Source: an uncultured Planctomycetales bacterium
Lineage (GTDB): Bacteria; Planctomycetota; Planctomycetia; Pirellulales; Thermoguttaceae
Length of the DNA stretch: 64,000 nt
Direction: 5' to 3'
Assembly: GCA_937889015.1 (NCBI GenBank)
Contig: CALARR010000227.1
Span: 1 to 64,000, forward strand
Part shown: in pieces, positions 16,770 through 25,256 of the stretch
How the letters are laid out: each line of letters starts with the position of its first letter
Numbering within the stretch: the stretch's first letter is position 1
Program-made: the position numbers and the translations under genes
The notes under the pieces: model-generated
The model's database searches: none
Told to the model about the DNA's origin: nothing
What the model saw: only the letters and a program-made list of their open reading frames with translations

Positions 16770-17836
16770 CACGAGTCCTGTACGTGGGCACGCTGCAATG
16801 GGGCAGCACGAGTCTACAGCGCATGGAGTCGCTGCGGGGTTGTGTCGCGCACTTGTATGCGACCGATGTGCGTTTTCTGCAGGGCGAATACGGCACGCGG
16901 TCTGTGTGGCAGCGCGTGCAACTGCGGTGCGGGCTAGGGGGAGTCATCCGGCGAGTCTCCGAGGCCGTGATTCGCGACGCGCTTCGCTACCGGCCCGACC
17001 TGTTGTGGGTCGACCAGGGACTGGCGGTCGGGGCGGATGCGATGGCCACCGTGCGACGGGAGACGGGGGCGTTCGGCGTGCATTACACGGCCGACTCGCT
17101 TCTCTCGCCGGGCTTCGGCAGCCGCACGTTTCGGGCGGCGCTGCGGGAGTATGATCTGTGCATCACGACCAAGCCGGCGGAAGCCGATTTGTATCGTCGA
17201 CAGGGCGCGGCGCGAGTGCTCTTGACACACCAGGGGTTTGATCCGCAGATCCACCGGCCCATGAACTTGGACCGCGTTGACCAGCAGCGCTACGGCTGCG
17301 AGGTGGCATTTGTCGGACAGCGAATGGAAGCGCGCGCCGCCAGCCTCGTGACCCTGCGTCGGCGACTGGAGCCACGCGCGCGGCTTCATCTCTACGGCCG
17401 AGGCTGGGAAAAGCGGCAGACCGGCCGACTGCTGGGGCCGTTGCAGAAGGGTTGGGTCGCGGGTGCGGAGTACGCCAAGGCGTTGTGCGGCGCGAAGATC
17501 TGCCTGGCATTTCTCAATCGCGAGGTGGGCGACGTCTCCACGACGCGGACCTTTGAAATTCCCGCCTGCGGCGCGTTCTTGCTGGCGGAGCGGACGGAGG
17601 TCCATCAGGAGTTGTTTGCCGAGGGGGTGGAGGCCGAGTACTTCGGCAGTGACGAGGAACTGATCGAAAAGACCCGGTGGTACCTGGCTCGCGAGCGGGA
17701 ACGTCGCAAGATTGCCGCGGCCGGTTATGTGCGCTGTCAGCACGCGGGCTACAGTTGGCGGGCGCGGATGCAGCAATGCCTGGACGCTTGCCGTTCTGAA
17801 ACGGGCGGAAAACCAGCGGCGCGGAGGTGCGCGTGA
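16766..17836 (+). CDS. CgeB-like glycosyltransferase
   Basis: This is a 356-residue GT-B type protein. The C-terminal half carries the pattern seen in CgeB/YkvP-type transferases: VAFVGQRM, LHLYGRGW, then TRTFEIPACGAFLLAER, followed by a final glycosyl transferase family 1-like helix region. The donor and acceptor are unknown. It starts with GTG in a four-base GTGA overlap with the flippase gene, with GCGAGG ahead, so translation is probably coupled. It acts in the cytoplasm on the growing lipid-linked repeat unit. Confidence 0.75.
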   Translation: MTRVLYVGTLQWGSTSLQRMESLRGCVAHLYATDVRFLQGEYGTRSVWQRVQLRCGLGGVIRRVSEAVIRDALRYRPDLLWVDQGLAVGADAMATVRRETGAFGVHYTADSLLSPGFGSRTFRAALREYDLCITTKPAEADLYRRQGAARVLLTHQGFDPQIHRPMNLDRVDQQRYGCEVAFVGQRMEARAASLVTLRRRLEPRARLHLYGRGWEKRQTGRLLGPLQKGWVAGAEYAKALCGAKICLAFLNREVGDVSTTRTFEIPACGAFLLAERTEVHQELFAEGVEAEYFGSDEELIEKTRWYLARERERRKIAAAGYVRCQHAGYSWRARMQQCLDACRSETGGKPAARRCA

Positions 17837-19209
17837 AGATTCTATTCGTCGCCTGTTCGGACGTCCACGCGGTGTGCTTCCATGCCATCGCCGAGGCGCT
17901 GGAGAAGTTGGGGCATGCAGTGGAAACGGTGGCCGTGTTTCCCAAGGCAGAGAACTTCCTGGCTTCGGTCGGGCGGAAAACGATCGGGCTGCGAGGCCCG
18001 TTGCAGCGACTGGCACGCCACGCTCCGGCCTGCGACGACCAGGCACTGGAGCGATTGGCTGCGTTTGAGATGCGGATATCGCGCGGGCGAATCGCGGGCA
18101 CGATCGCCCGGACCGTGGCGGCCTTGCGCGAGTACTGGAAGGGGTTGTTGGTCCGAGGAGAGTACGACCGGATCGTGATCAACAACGGCGAGGGGTTTTT
18201 GCACCGGGTTCTACTGGAACAGGCGGACGGGCTGTCGCAGCGGCCGAAGGTCTGGTATACGGAAGCGGGTTTCTTTCCGGGCACCATGGTGATCGACCCG
18301 GAAGGTGTCAACCGTCACGGCGCTTTGATGGACCTGACGGTGGAGGAATTGCCTCCGGCCGGCCCGGAAACGGACGCATTCCTCGGCCGGTGGCGGCAAG
18401 GGCAGATCAGCGGGACTCCGCGCGGCGTGCGGCACTCAGTGTGGTCGCACGTGCGGTCGCTGGGCATGCTGCACCCGGTGACGTGCGCGCTGTTGGGACG
18501 AAGCCCTTGGGACATGCTGCGGTTGGCGTCCGCGGCACGGTTCAGACGCCGGGGCGCGGCTTGCGAGCCGAGTCCTGACCTGCGGCAACCGTATGTGTTC
18601 CTGCCACTACAGGTACACGACGACACGCAGGTGCTGCTGAACAGCACACACTTCCGCGACATGGCGAGCCTGGTGCGGCATGTTGCGGGCCAGGTGCCGA
18701 ACCGCTTGCGGTTGGTGGTCAAACCGCATCCGGCCGACCGAGGACGCGTGGCGTCGGAGGAGGTTCGCGGCGCGCTGGCGCGGTTGGGTGATCGCGGGGT
18801 GTGGGTCGAGCAGGCCCGGTCGACGGAGCTTGCAGCGCAGGCCGAGGCTGTCGTGACGCTGAATTCGACCGTGGGCCTGGAAGCGGTGACTTGCCTTCGG
18901 CCGACATGCTGTCTAGGCGAGGCCTGGTATGCGAAGCCCGGGTTGGCGCAGGCGATTGCGAGGCCCGACGACCTGGCTGCCTGGCTGACTGCCCCGACGG
19001 CCCCCCATGCGGAGGCTGTCCGCCGACTGGTTTCGTTCCTGCGGGACGAGTACCTGTTGCCGGGCGGGTTCAGCGGGATGAGCCCCGCCCAATCGCTGGG
19101 GGCGGCCCAACGCATTGTGGGCGAGAGCCCCTGGTGGGCAAGACGGCGGGGTTTGGCCGAAGCACGCTTGGCCGGTGCAGAGGGCGTACGGTTGCGGAGA
19201 GCCGGATGA
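17833..19209 (+). CDS. Capsule polysaccharide biosynthesis protein, KpsC/KpsS-like
   Basis: This 458-residue protein has the Capsule_synth fold markers: FLPLQVHDDTQVLLNS, a KPHP motif near residue 297 and TLNSTVGLEAVT near 342. In KpsC and KpsS such motifs belong to Kdo transferases, but many relatives in exopolysaccharide clusters use other sugars. The GTG at 17833 is chosen over the GTG two codons earlier, since GGAGG is spaced five bases from it and it makes the GTGA overlap with the preceding gene. The window also encodes KdsD/KdsC-like Kdo enzymes at 53235-54889, which makes a Kdo role worth testing. Confidence 0.7.
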   Translation: MKILFVACSDVHAVCFHAIAEALEKLGHAVETVAVFPKAENFLASVGRKTIGLRGPLQRLARHAPACDDQALERLAAFEMRISRGRIAGTIARTVAALREYWKGLLVRGEYDRIVINNGEGFLHRVLLEQADGLSQRPKVWYTEAGFFPGTMVIDPEGVNRHGALMDLTVEELPPAGPETDAFLGRWRQGQISGTPRGVRHSVWSHVRSLGMLHPVTCALLGRSPWDMLRLASAARFRRRGAACEPSPDLRQPYVFLPLQVHDDTQVLLNSTHFRDMASLVRHVAGQVPNRLRLVVKPHPADRGRVASEEVRGALARLGDRGVWVEQARSTELAAQAEAVVTLNSTVGLEAVTCLRPTCCLGEAWYAKPGLAQAIARPDDLAAWLTAPTAPHAEAVRRLVSFLRDEYLLPGGFSGMSPAQSLGAAQRIVGESPWWARRRGLAEARLAGAEGVRLRRAG

Positions 19210-19255
19210 CTAGATCCACGCACCCGGGGCTGACGCGGACAGAGGAAGGATTGGC

Positions 19256-20686
19256 GTGTACCTAGCGCTCTCGGTCTATGTCATCAGCACAGCATTGATG
19301 CTGACGCCCGCGCTGCTGGCGTGGAATGCCGGGACCTTCCGCCTGCTGCACCCGGCAGTGTTCTTCCCCATGCTGTTGGCATATCAGTCGGGCGTGCCGG
19401 TGTTGACCTACGCGTGCACGGGCGATGCGATGCTCCGCTCCAGCGCGATCTACATGGGCGACGCGGGCTATTACGTCTATCCGCTTCTGATGCAGCTTGC
19501 GGCCTGCGGGGTCTACTATCTTGGGCTGTGGGTGAGTCTGGGTTCCGTGGTGCCCACGCGGGAGGACCGCGAAGACCTGCTCGTCGACATGCCGACGCTG
19601 GCCAGGAATTCCAGCCATGTCTTTGCGACGGGGATGTTGGTGCTGGGCCTGGGGACCGTCATGAAGCTGTCGCAGTACGAGATCTTCGGCGGGTGGACGG
19701 AGGCGAAGTCGAATCCTTACGAGTTCATCCATGCGACCTATGGCTACTATTGGCTACATGTGCTCTACACATCCACGTTCGTGATCCCGGCGGTGATGTT
19801 TCTGTGTGCGCCGCTTTACGGGTTGGTGGCTTTCGGCACGGCGACGGTGGTGGCGTCATGGCTGAGTGTTTCGAAGGCGGTCGCCTTGCGCCTGGTGTTG
19901 CCGCTGGTGTTGTTCGGACTGCCCCGGCGACTCCGCAGTTGGCGCATCATGAGCGTGGCGCTGGTGGCAGGCGCGTTGTTGATCACGCCGTTGTTCGTGG
20001 CCCAGTATCGCGGCAACCAATCGGACTGGTTCGCGGAAAACGCCTTCGGATCGCTGGCGCACCGGGAGTACTCGTTCGAGTTCTTCTGCTTGGTGTCGGC
20101 GGCGGATCGCTTCGATGAATTTCCGGACACGGAGGGCTCGTATCTGGTATCCGCCATGCTGGACCTTGTGCCGCGCGTTTTGTGGCCGAGCAAGCCGACT
20201 TCGCGGAACCTGGAGTTGGGAACGCAATGGGTTCCGGCCGACTATAGCCACCGCGTGTTCGTCGCGCCGCACCTGTTCGGAACGCTGTATCTGGATGGGG
20301 GGCCGACAGGCGTCCTGGCGGGAATGGGCGTGCTGGGCCTGGCCTTTGGGGGCTGGTACGGCAGCGCCCGGCGTCAGACGCGGCGGCGGCAGAATCGCTT
20401 TCCCTTGATCTTGTTTCTGTGCAACGCCGTCATGACCAAAGGACTGGTGGATGGCGCGATCTCAAACTACCTGATGCAGGTAGTCTTCATGACGGGACTG
20501 GTCGCGGGCTGGCGAACGCTGGCCTGGTCCTGTTCCTTCAGGCTGCCCCAGAAGCGGATCCGGCCTGCGCTGCCCAAGTGGCATGCTCGGCCGGCGCGGT
20601 GGACGGCGGGGGGCAGCGGCACCGGTGCTGCGCACACTGCAGCGACCGACGGCAGGCAGCGGAGCGGACATCCACGATGGAACTGA
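19256..20686 (+). CDS. Wzy-like repeat-unit polymerase (membrane protein)
   Basis: This 476-residue protein has about ten to twelve hydrophobic helices and a large loop with RDFDE-like and PRVLWPSKPTSRNLELG sequence. The segment PSKPTSRNLELGTQW and the following SHRVFVAPHLFGTLYLDGG resemble O-antigen polymerase proteins of the oligosaccharide-repeat type. It starts at GTG 19256 with GAGGAAGG six bases ahead. The last 55 residues are soluble and repetitive and overlap the next gene by ten bases. It probably joins repeat units at the periplasmic face. Confidence 0.7.
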   Translation: MYLALSVYVISTALMLTPALLAWNAGTFRLLHPAVFFPMLLAYQSGVPVLTYACTGDAMLRSSAIYMGDAGYYVYPLLMQLAACGVYYLGLWVSLGSVVPTREDREDLLVDMPTLARNSSHVFATGMLVLGLGTVMKLSQYEIFGGWTEAKSNPYEFIHATYGYYWLHVLYTSTFVIPAVMFLCAPLYGLVAFGTATVVASWLSVSKAVALRLVLPLVLFGLPRRLRSWRIMSVALVAGALLITPLFVAQYRGNQSDWFAENAFGSLAHREYSFEFFCLVSAADRFDEFPDTEGSYLVSAMLDLVPRVLWPSKPTSRNLELGTQWVPADYSHRVFVAPHLFGTLYLDGGPTGVLAGMGVLGLAFGGWYGSARRQTRRRQNRFPLILFLCNAVMTKGLVDGAISNYLMQVVFMTGLVAGWRTLAWSCSFRLPQKRIRPALPKWHARPARWTAGGSGTGAAHTAATDGRQRSGHPRWN

Positions 20687-21816
20687 TGTTCACTGGGGAA
20701 TTTCCGCCTTGCCCGGGAGGAATCGGCCGTTACGTCCACGCGCGTTGCCTTCGTCCACCGCGCGACGGCTTGCGCGTGCTGGCGGCCGAATGGCCGGGCG
20801 ATGAGACGTGGGACGCGGAATCGGGCTTGAACATAGAGCGTTTCGGGTATCAGCGGGGCGGCGATTTGCGGCCTTCGTGGCGACGACTGCGGCAGATGTG
20901 GTGGGCGGAGAGTGCCCTGCGGCGCGAACTGCGAGGCACGAGCTATCGCCTGATCGCCGCCAGCGTGCTGTTTCCCTTTGGATGGGCCGCTGTTCGGCAC
21001 AAGCGGCGGCACGGCCACCGCGTGGCCCTGTTTTGCCACGGCGCGGAATTGCTGCGCGCGAAGATGACCCGCGCGGGAAAATGGCTCTACGAGCACACGA
21101 TGCCATCCGTGGATTTGTACATCGCCAACAGCCGAATGACGGCGGACATCCTGGTATCGCAAGGTTGGGACCGTCGTCGCATCAGCGTGATTCCCTGCCC
21201 GATTGATCACCAGCGATTTCATCCCGATGCGGACCGGAACCGCTTTCGAACGCAATGGATCGGCGAGGACGGAACGGGCCCCGTGTTGTTGACCATCTGC
21301 CGTCTGGACGATCTCGGCAAGGGGATCGACACCGTGCTGGGGATCATGCCCCGGCTGCAGGAGCGTTTTCCGGGCATTCGCTACGTTGTGGTCGGTGACG
21401 GACCGCTGCGGGACCGGTACGCGGCCATGGCGCGCGAGCTGGGCGTAGAACGCCAGGTGATTTTAGCCGGGCATGTGAGCGACGCGGACCTGCCCGCCTG
21501 TTATGCGGCCTGCGACTTGTTTCTGCTCATGTCGCGCCGCGTGGCGGACGTGGGGTATTGCGAGGGATTTGGGATCGTGTATCGCGAGGCGATGGCCTGC
21601 CAGCGGCCGGTGATCGTCTCCACGGAGGCAGGAATGAAGGACTTCGTGACGCACGGCGAGAATGCGATGCTGGCCGATCCACGAGACGCGGACGGGATTC
21701 TGCACGCGTGTGTGGATGTGTTGAGCGATCCGGCGACGGCCAGCGAGATGGGACGCCGCGCGCGATCCTTTGCCGTGCAGGAACCCGACTGGTCGCCGCT
21801 AGATCAACTGGCATGA
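20677..21816 (+). CDS. Glycosyltransferase family 4
   Basis: This is a 379-residue GT-B retaining glycosyltransferase. It begins MELMFTGEFPPCPGGIGRY, the typical N-terminal glycine-rich acceptor loop. The C-terminal donor domain has LTICRLDDLGKGIDTVL, VVVGDGPLRDRY, and CEGFGIVYREAMACQRPVI with the conserved Glu pair. The ATG at 20677 matches the family start; the open frame upstream overlaps the polymerase gene and has no transferase character. The substrate is unknown. It is one of the repeat-unit assembly enzymes of the operon. Confidence 0.85.
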   Translation: MELMFTGEFPPCPGGIGRYVHARCLRPPRDGLRVLAAEWPGDETWDAESGLNIERFGYQRGGDLRPSWRRLRQMWWAESALRRELRGTSYRLIAASVLFPFGWAAVRHKRRHGHRVALFCHGAELLRAKMTRAGKWLYEHTMPSVDLYIANSRMTADILVSQGWDRRRISVIPCPIDHQRFHPDADRNRFRTQWIGEDGTGPVLLTICRLDDLGKGIDTVLGIMPRLQERFPGIRYVVVGDGPLRDRYAAMARELGVERQVILAGHVSDADLPACYAACDLFLLMSRRVADVGYCEGFGIVYREAMACQRPVIVSTEAGMKDFVTHGENAMLADPRDADGILHACVDVLSDPATASEMGRRARSFAVQEPDWSPLDQLA

Positions 21817-21847
21817 CTGCAAGCGGACCCTACCAAGGAACGTGTTG

Positions 21848-22894
21848 ATGGATGTGGGCACAAGTCCGGCGGTTTCGATCCTGGTTCCTTGCCGGAACGA
21901 AGCGCACCGGATCGAAGCTTGCTTACACGCCGCCTTGGCGCAGGAGCCGTTGGACGATGGGCGCGGCGTGGAGATCCTGGTCGCCGATGGAATGAGCGAC
22001 GACGGTACGCGGGAAATCGTCGGCCGGATCATGGCCGAGCATGCCAGCGTGAGGATGATCGACAATCCGGGGCAAATCGTGTCCACGGGCATGAATGCGG
22101 CGATTCTCGCCGCGCGCGGCGAGATTATTGTCCGCATGGACGCACACAGCGTCTACGCGGCGGACTATGTGCGGCAGTGTGTGTCGGCGCTGCGGACCAC
22201 GGGCGCCGACAACGTGGGTGGGCCCCAGCGAGCGCAGGCGCGCGGCTATATGCAGCGCGCGATCTGTGCGGCCCACCATTCCAGTTTTGCCGTGGGAGGC
22301 TCGCGGTCGCACACGCCGGACTACGAAGGTGAAGTGGACAGCGTGATCTACGGTTGCTGGCGCAAGACGACATTGCTCAAGGCCGGCCTGTTCGACACGG
22401 AATTGGTGCGGAACCAGGATGACGAACTGAGCTTCCGACTGGTGCGGCAGGGCGGGCGTGTGTGGCAAACGCCGAAGATTCGCAGTTGGTACTGGCCGCG
22501 GTCGACGTTGCGGTCGTTGGCCCGACAGTACTTGCAGTACGGCTACTGGAAGGTGCGCGTGATCCAGAAGCACGGCCGGCCGGCATCGGCCCGGCACCTG
22601 GTCCCGGTGGGGTTTGTTGCGGGCGCCTGCTTGGGATGGCTGCCCGGGTTGTGGTTCTGGCCCTGCTGGGCGTTGTACGGCGGCCTGTGGCTGCTGTACC
22701 TGTCGATGAGCCTGTATTTTGCCTGTCGGGCGGCGGCGCGTGACGGCTGGGACCTCCTGCCCGTCTTGCCGGCTGTATTCCTGGTCTATCATTGGGCCTA
22801 CGGGAGCGGGTTTGCCTGGGGGATCGTCGACTTCGTGTTGCTGAAGCGCGGAACGACCTCCTGTATGAGAACCCTGACGCGTCTGTCCGGCTGA
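21848..22894 (+). CDS. Glycosyltransferase family 2 with C-terminal membrane helices, ExoA-like
   Basis: This is a 348-residue GT-A inverting transferase. The donor site shows VSILVPCRNEAHRIEACL, VADGMSDDGT and VRMDAHSVYA (DxH in place of DxD), and the catalytic-base region NQDDELSFRLVRQGGRVW. Two hydrophobic helices follow (about residues 248-300), as in ExoA of succinoglycan synthesis. ATG 21848 is used because AAGGAA lies seven bases before it; the GTG two codons earlier is too close. It is anchored to the inner membrane and extends the lipid-linked repeat unit. Confidence 0.82.
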   Translation: MDVGTSPAVSILVPCRNEAHRIEACLHAALAQEPLDDGRGVEILVADGMSDDGTREIVGRIMAEHASVRMIDNPGQIVSTGMNAAILAARGEIIVRMDAHSVYAADYVRQCVSALRTTGADNVGGPQRAQARGYMQRAICAAHHSSFAVGGSRSHTPDYEGEVDSVIYGCWRKTTLLKAGLFDTELVRNQDDELSFRLVRQGGRVWQTPKIRSWYWPRSTLRSLARQYLQYGYWKVRVIQKHGRPASARHLVPVGFVAGACLGWLPGLWFWPCWALYGGLWLLYLSMSLYFACRAAARDGWDLLPVLPAVFLVYHWAYGSGFAWGIVDFVLLKRGTTSCMRTLTRLSG

Positions 22895-22933
22895 GGCGTC
22901 AACCGCCCTGGCGGTTGTGGAAAGGAGAAACCC

Positions 22934-23791
22934 ATGGATCAGCACGAACGTCTATTGGCCGGATGCCGGATCATTCCCGACACGGTGGACGAACTGAGCT
23001 ACCTGAAACACATCGCGCGCTATGAGTTTGCCGCCGCCTATGTGAAAGGCCGGCGCGTGCTGGACATCGGCTGCGGCACGGGATACGGGAGCCACTTCCT
23101 CGCCTGTTCAGGGGCCAGGTCCGTCATCGGCCTGGACGTCTCGACCGAGGCCGTGGGCTATGCCCGAGAGCATTTTCACGCCGACAACTTGTGTTTTCGC
23201 ACGGGAGACGCGCAACATATCGACATCGCCAGCGCCAGCGTCGACGTAGTCATCTCATTCGAGGCCATCGAACACCTGGTGGAGCCGGAGCGATTGCTGG
23301 ACGAAGCTGGCCGAACTCTTTGTGCCGACGGGCTGTTGGTGGTCAGCACGCCGAATCGGCGGTTCTGCAGTCCGTTCGGGGCGTTGCATCGGACGGTGAA
23401 TCCGTTTCATGCCCAGGAATGGCTGCCCGACGAGTTCTATGAGCTGTTGGGCACGCGTTTTGGGCAGTTGACGAGATTTGGCCAGGTGCACGTAGATCAT
23501 CCGCGCCAGCAGGTGCTGGGAACCTGGTTCCGGCATCGGATGCATCGTTGGCTGATCAAGCCGGCATATCGCGCGTTGCACGAGACGCGATTTGAGAGGA
23601 CGGCGAAACAGGTGTATCGCACAGTGTGTGGCCCCGACAAGGACCGCCACGGGGACGTGCCGATGGCGGCTTCACGCTCGGCGCCGTCGTTGGAGGAAGC
23701 TCGAACGGAGCATTTCCGCGTCCGGGAAATGGACGCGGATCAAGACTATCTCGTGCTTCTGGCCGTGTGTTCGCAACCTGTCCGACCCTGA
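22934..23791 (+). CDS. Class I SAM-dependent methyltransferase
   Basis: This 285-residue protein has motif I VLDIGCGTGYGSHFLA near residue 42, VIGLDVSTEAVGYAREHF (motif II), a post-I block ASVDVVISFEAIEHL and STPNRRFCSPFG. This is the UbiE/Methyltransf_11 pattern. AGGAG lies six bases before the ATG. The substrate is probably a sugar or lipid-linked glycan of the exopolysaccharide, judged only from the operon. It is followed ten bases later by another methyltransferase gene of different sequence. Confidence 0.8.
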   Translation: MDQHERLLAGCRIIPDTVDELSYLKHIARYEFAAAYVKGRRVLDIGCGTGYGSHFLACSGARSVIGLDVSTEAVGYAREHFHADNLCFRTGDAQHIDIASASVDVVISFEAIEHLVEPERLLDEAGRTLCADGLLVVSTPNRRFCSPFGALHRTVNPFHAQEWLPDEFYELLGTRFGQLTRFGQVHVDHPRQQVLGTWFRHRMHRWLIKPAYRALHETRFERTAKQVYRTVCGPDKDRHGDVPMAASRSAPSLEEARTEHFRVREMDADQDYLVLLAVCSQPVRP

Positions 23792-23800
23792 TCGAGACGC

Positions 23801-24520
23801 ATGACGCCTGCTTCGCCAGTCAAGACGCCGGATATTGAGGAAGATCGCATCCGGGGCGCCTATGCGCGCCGTTCGGCAAGCGACTGCTACAGCCATTTTC
23901 ATCCCGGACACTTGCTGATGGTCCAGCAGCGAGAGCGGCTGATGCTACGGCTGTTGCGTCGCGTGGGCGTCAGCAACTTGGAGCAAGTGCGGACTCTGGA
24001 GGTGGGTTGTGGCAGCGGAAACTGGCTGCGCGAATTTGTCAGATGGGGCGCACAACCGGACAACCTGGTCGGAATCGACCTTCTGCCCGATCGGATAGCC
24101 GAAGCGCGGCGACGGTGCCCGCCCGGTGTTGATCTTCGCTGTGCCAGCGCGGCTCGGCTGGACTTCCCTGCGGCCTCGTTCGACCTGGTGCTGCAATCCA
24201 CGGTCTTCACATCGATCCTCGACGCGGACATGCGGCGGCAGGTGGCGGCGGAGATGATACGCGTGCTGCGGCCCGAGGGGATCATTCTGTGGTACGACTT
24301 CCGCGTGGACAACCCGCGCAACCGGGACGTGCGCGGCGTGGGTGGCCGCGAAATCCGGGCATTGTTCAGCGGCTGTCGCGTCAGCCTGGAACCACTGACC
24401 TTGGCACCTCCGCTGGCGCGCTGGTTGGCCCCGCGAAGTTGGCTGGCCAGTTCGCTCTTGGAGTGCATTCCCTGGTTGTGCACGCATTACCTGGGAACGA
24501 TTCGGAAGGTGGCCCCATGA
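23801..24520 (+). CDS. Class I SAM-dependent methyltransferase
   Basis: This 239-residue protein has motif I LEVGCGSGNWLREF near residue 67, LVGIDLLPDRIAEARRR (motif II), and FDLVLQSTVFTSILD followed by ILWYDFRVDNPRNRDVRGV. The last of these is seen in methyltransferases of polysaccharide clusters. No signal or membrane segment is convincing apart from a hydrophobic C-terminus. It overlaps the priming transferase gene by four bases (ATGA), so the two are translationally coupled. Confidence 0.8.
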   Translation: MTPASPVKTPDIEEDRIRGAYARRSASDCYSHFHPGHLLMVQQRERLMLRLLRRVGVSNLEQVRTLEVGCGSGNWLREFVRWGAQPDNLVGIDLLPDRIAEARRRCPPGVDLRCASAARLDFPAASFDLVLQSTVFTSILDADMRRQVAAEMIRVLRPEGIILWYDFRVDNPRNRDVRGVGGREIRALFSGCRVSLEPLTLAPPLARWLAPRSWLASSLLECIPWLCTHYLGTIRKVAP

Positions 24521-25185
24521 AGCGCGCCTTGGATATCGCGGCGTCGGTGATAGGCCTGTTGACGTTGGCCCCGGTGATGTTGTTGGCGGCGGTGCTGGTC
24601 AAGCTCAGCTCGCCGGGACCGGTGTTCTTCTGCCAGGATCGCGTGGGGCGGAACTTCCGACGGTTTGGGATCTACAAGTTCCGCACCATGTGCCAGGACG
24701 CACCGGCCAAGGGTCGGCCCATTACGGTCGGTTGCGATCCGCGCATCACGCCCGTGGGCCGCGTCCTCCGCATGACCAAGATCGATGAGCTGCCGCAGTT
24801 GTTCAACGTGCTGCTGGGCCAGATGAGCCTAGTGGGGCCTCGGCCCGAAGCCCCTTGCTACGTGGATCTGTTTCGCGAAGACTACGCGGAGATCTTGCGT
24901 GTACGGCCGGGCATTACGGATCTGGCCTCACTGAAGTACCGGGACGAGGCGGCCCTGCTGGGCGAAGCGGCCGACCCCGATCGAGCGTACGTGGAGCAGA
25001 TCCTGCCGGACAAGATCCGCTTGGCGCGCGACTACCTTGCGCGCCGTTCCTTGGCCTTCGACTTGCGACTGATCGCGGCGACGGTGCTGACGCTGGCTCG
25101 CGACACGCTGTTGGGCCGGCCAACGCCGGCAGGGAATGGCGAGGCTGGCAGAACCGACTACGGCTCGCGTCACAAAGCGGCATAG
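24517..25185 (+). CDS. Initiating phosphoglycosyltransferase (PglC/small WcaJ type)
   Basis: This 222-residue monotopic membrane enzyme transfers a sugar 1-phosphate to undecaprenyl phosphate, starting repeat-unit synthesis. A single N-terminal hydrophobic re-entrant helix (IAASVIGLLTLAPVMLLAAV) is followed by SPGPVFFCQDRVGRNFRRF, YKFRTM, RMTKIDELPQLFNVL, MSLVGPRPE and RPGITDLASLKY. These are the signature blocks of the family. It has the short catalytic-core form, like PglC, without the extra four-helix domain of WbaP. It sits between methyltransferase and aminotransferase genes at the end of the operon. Confidence 0.92.
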   Translation: MKRALDIAASVIGLLTLAPVMLLAAVLVKLSSPGPVFFCQDRVGRNFRRFGIYKFRTMCQDAPAKGRPITVGCDPRITPVGRVLRMTKIDELPQLFNVLLGQMSLVGPRPEAPCYVDLFREDYAEILRVRPGITDLASLKYRDEAALLGEAADPDRAYVEQILPDKIRLARDYLARRSLAFDLRLIAATVLTLARDTLLGRPTPAGNGEAGRTDYGSRHKAA

Positions 25186-25256
25186 CAACAACACACGACC
25201 GTGCTGCGCGGCCCTTGCAAGTACCCCTGAACTGTCCTTCGACTGCGAGTGCTTCC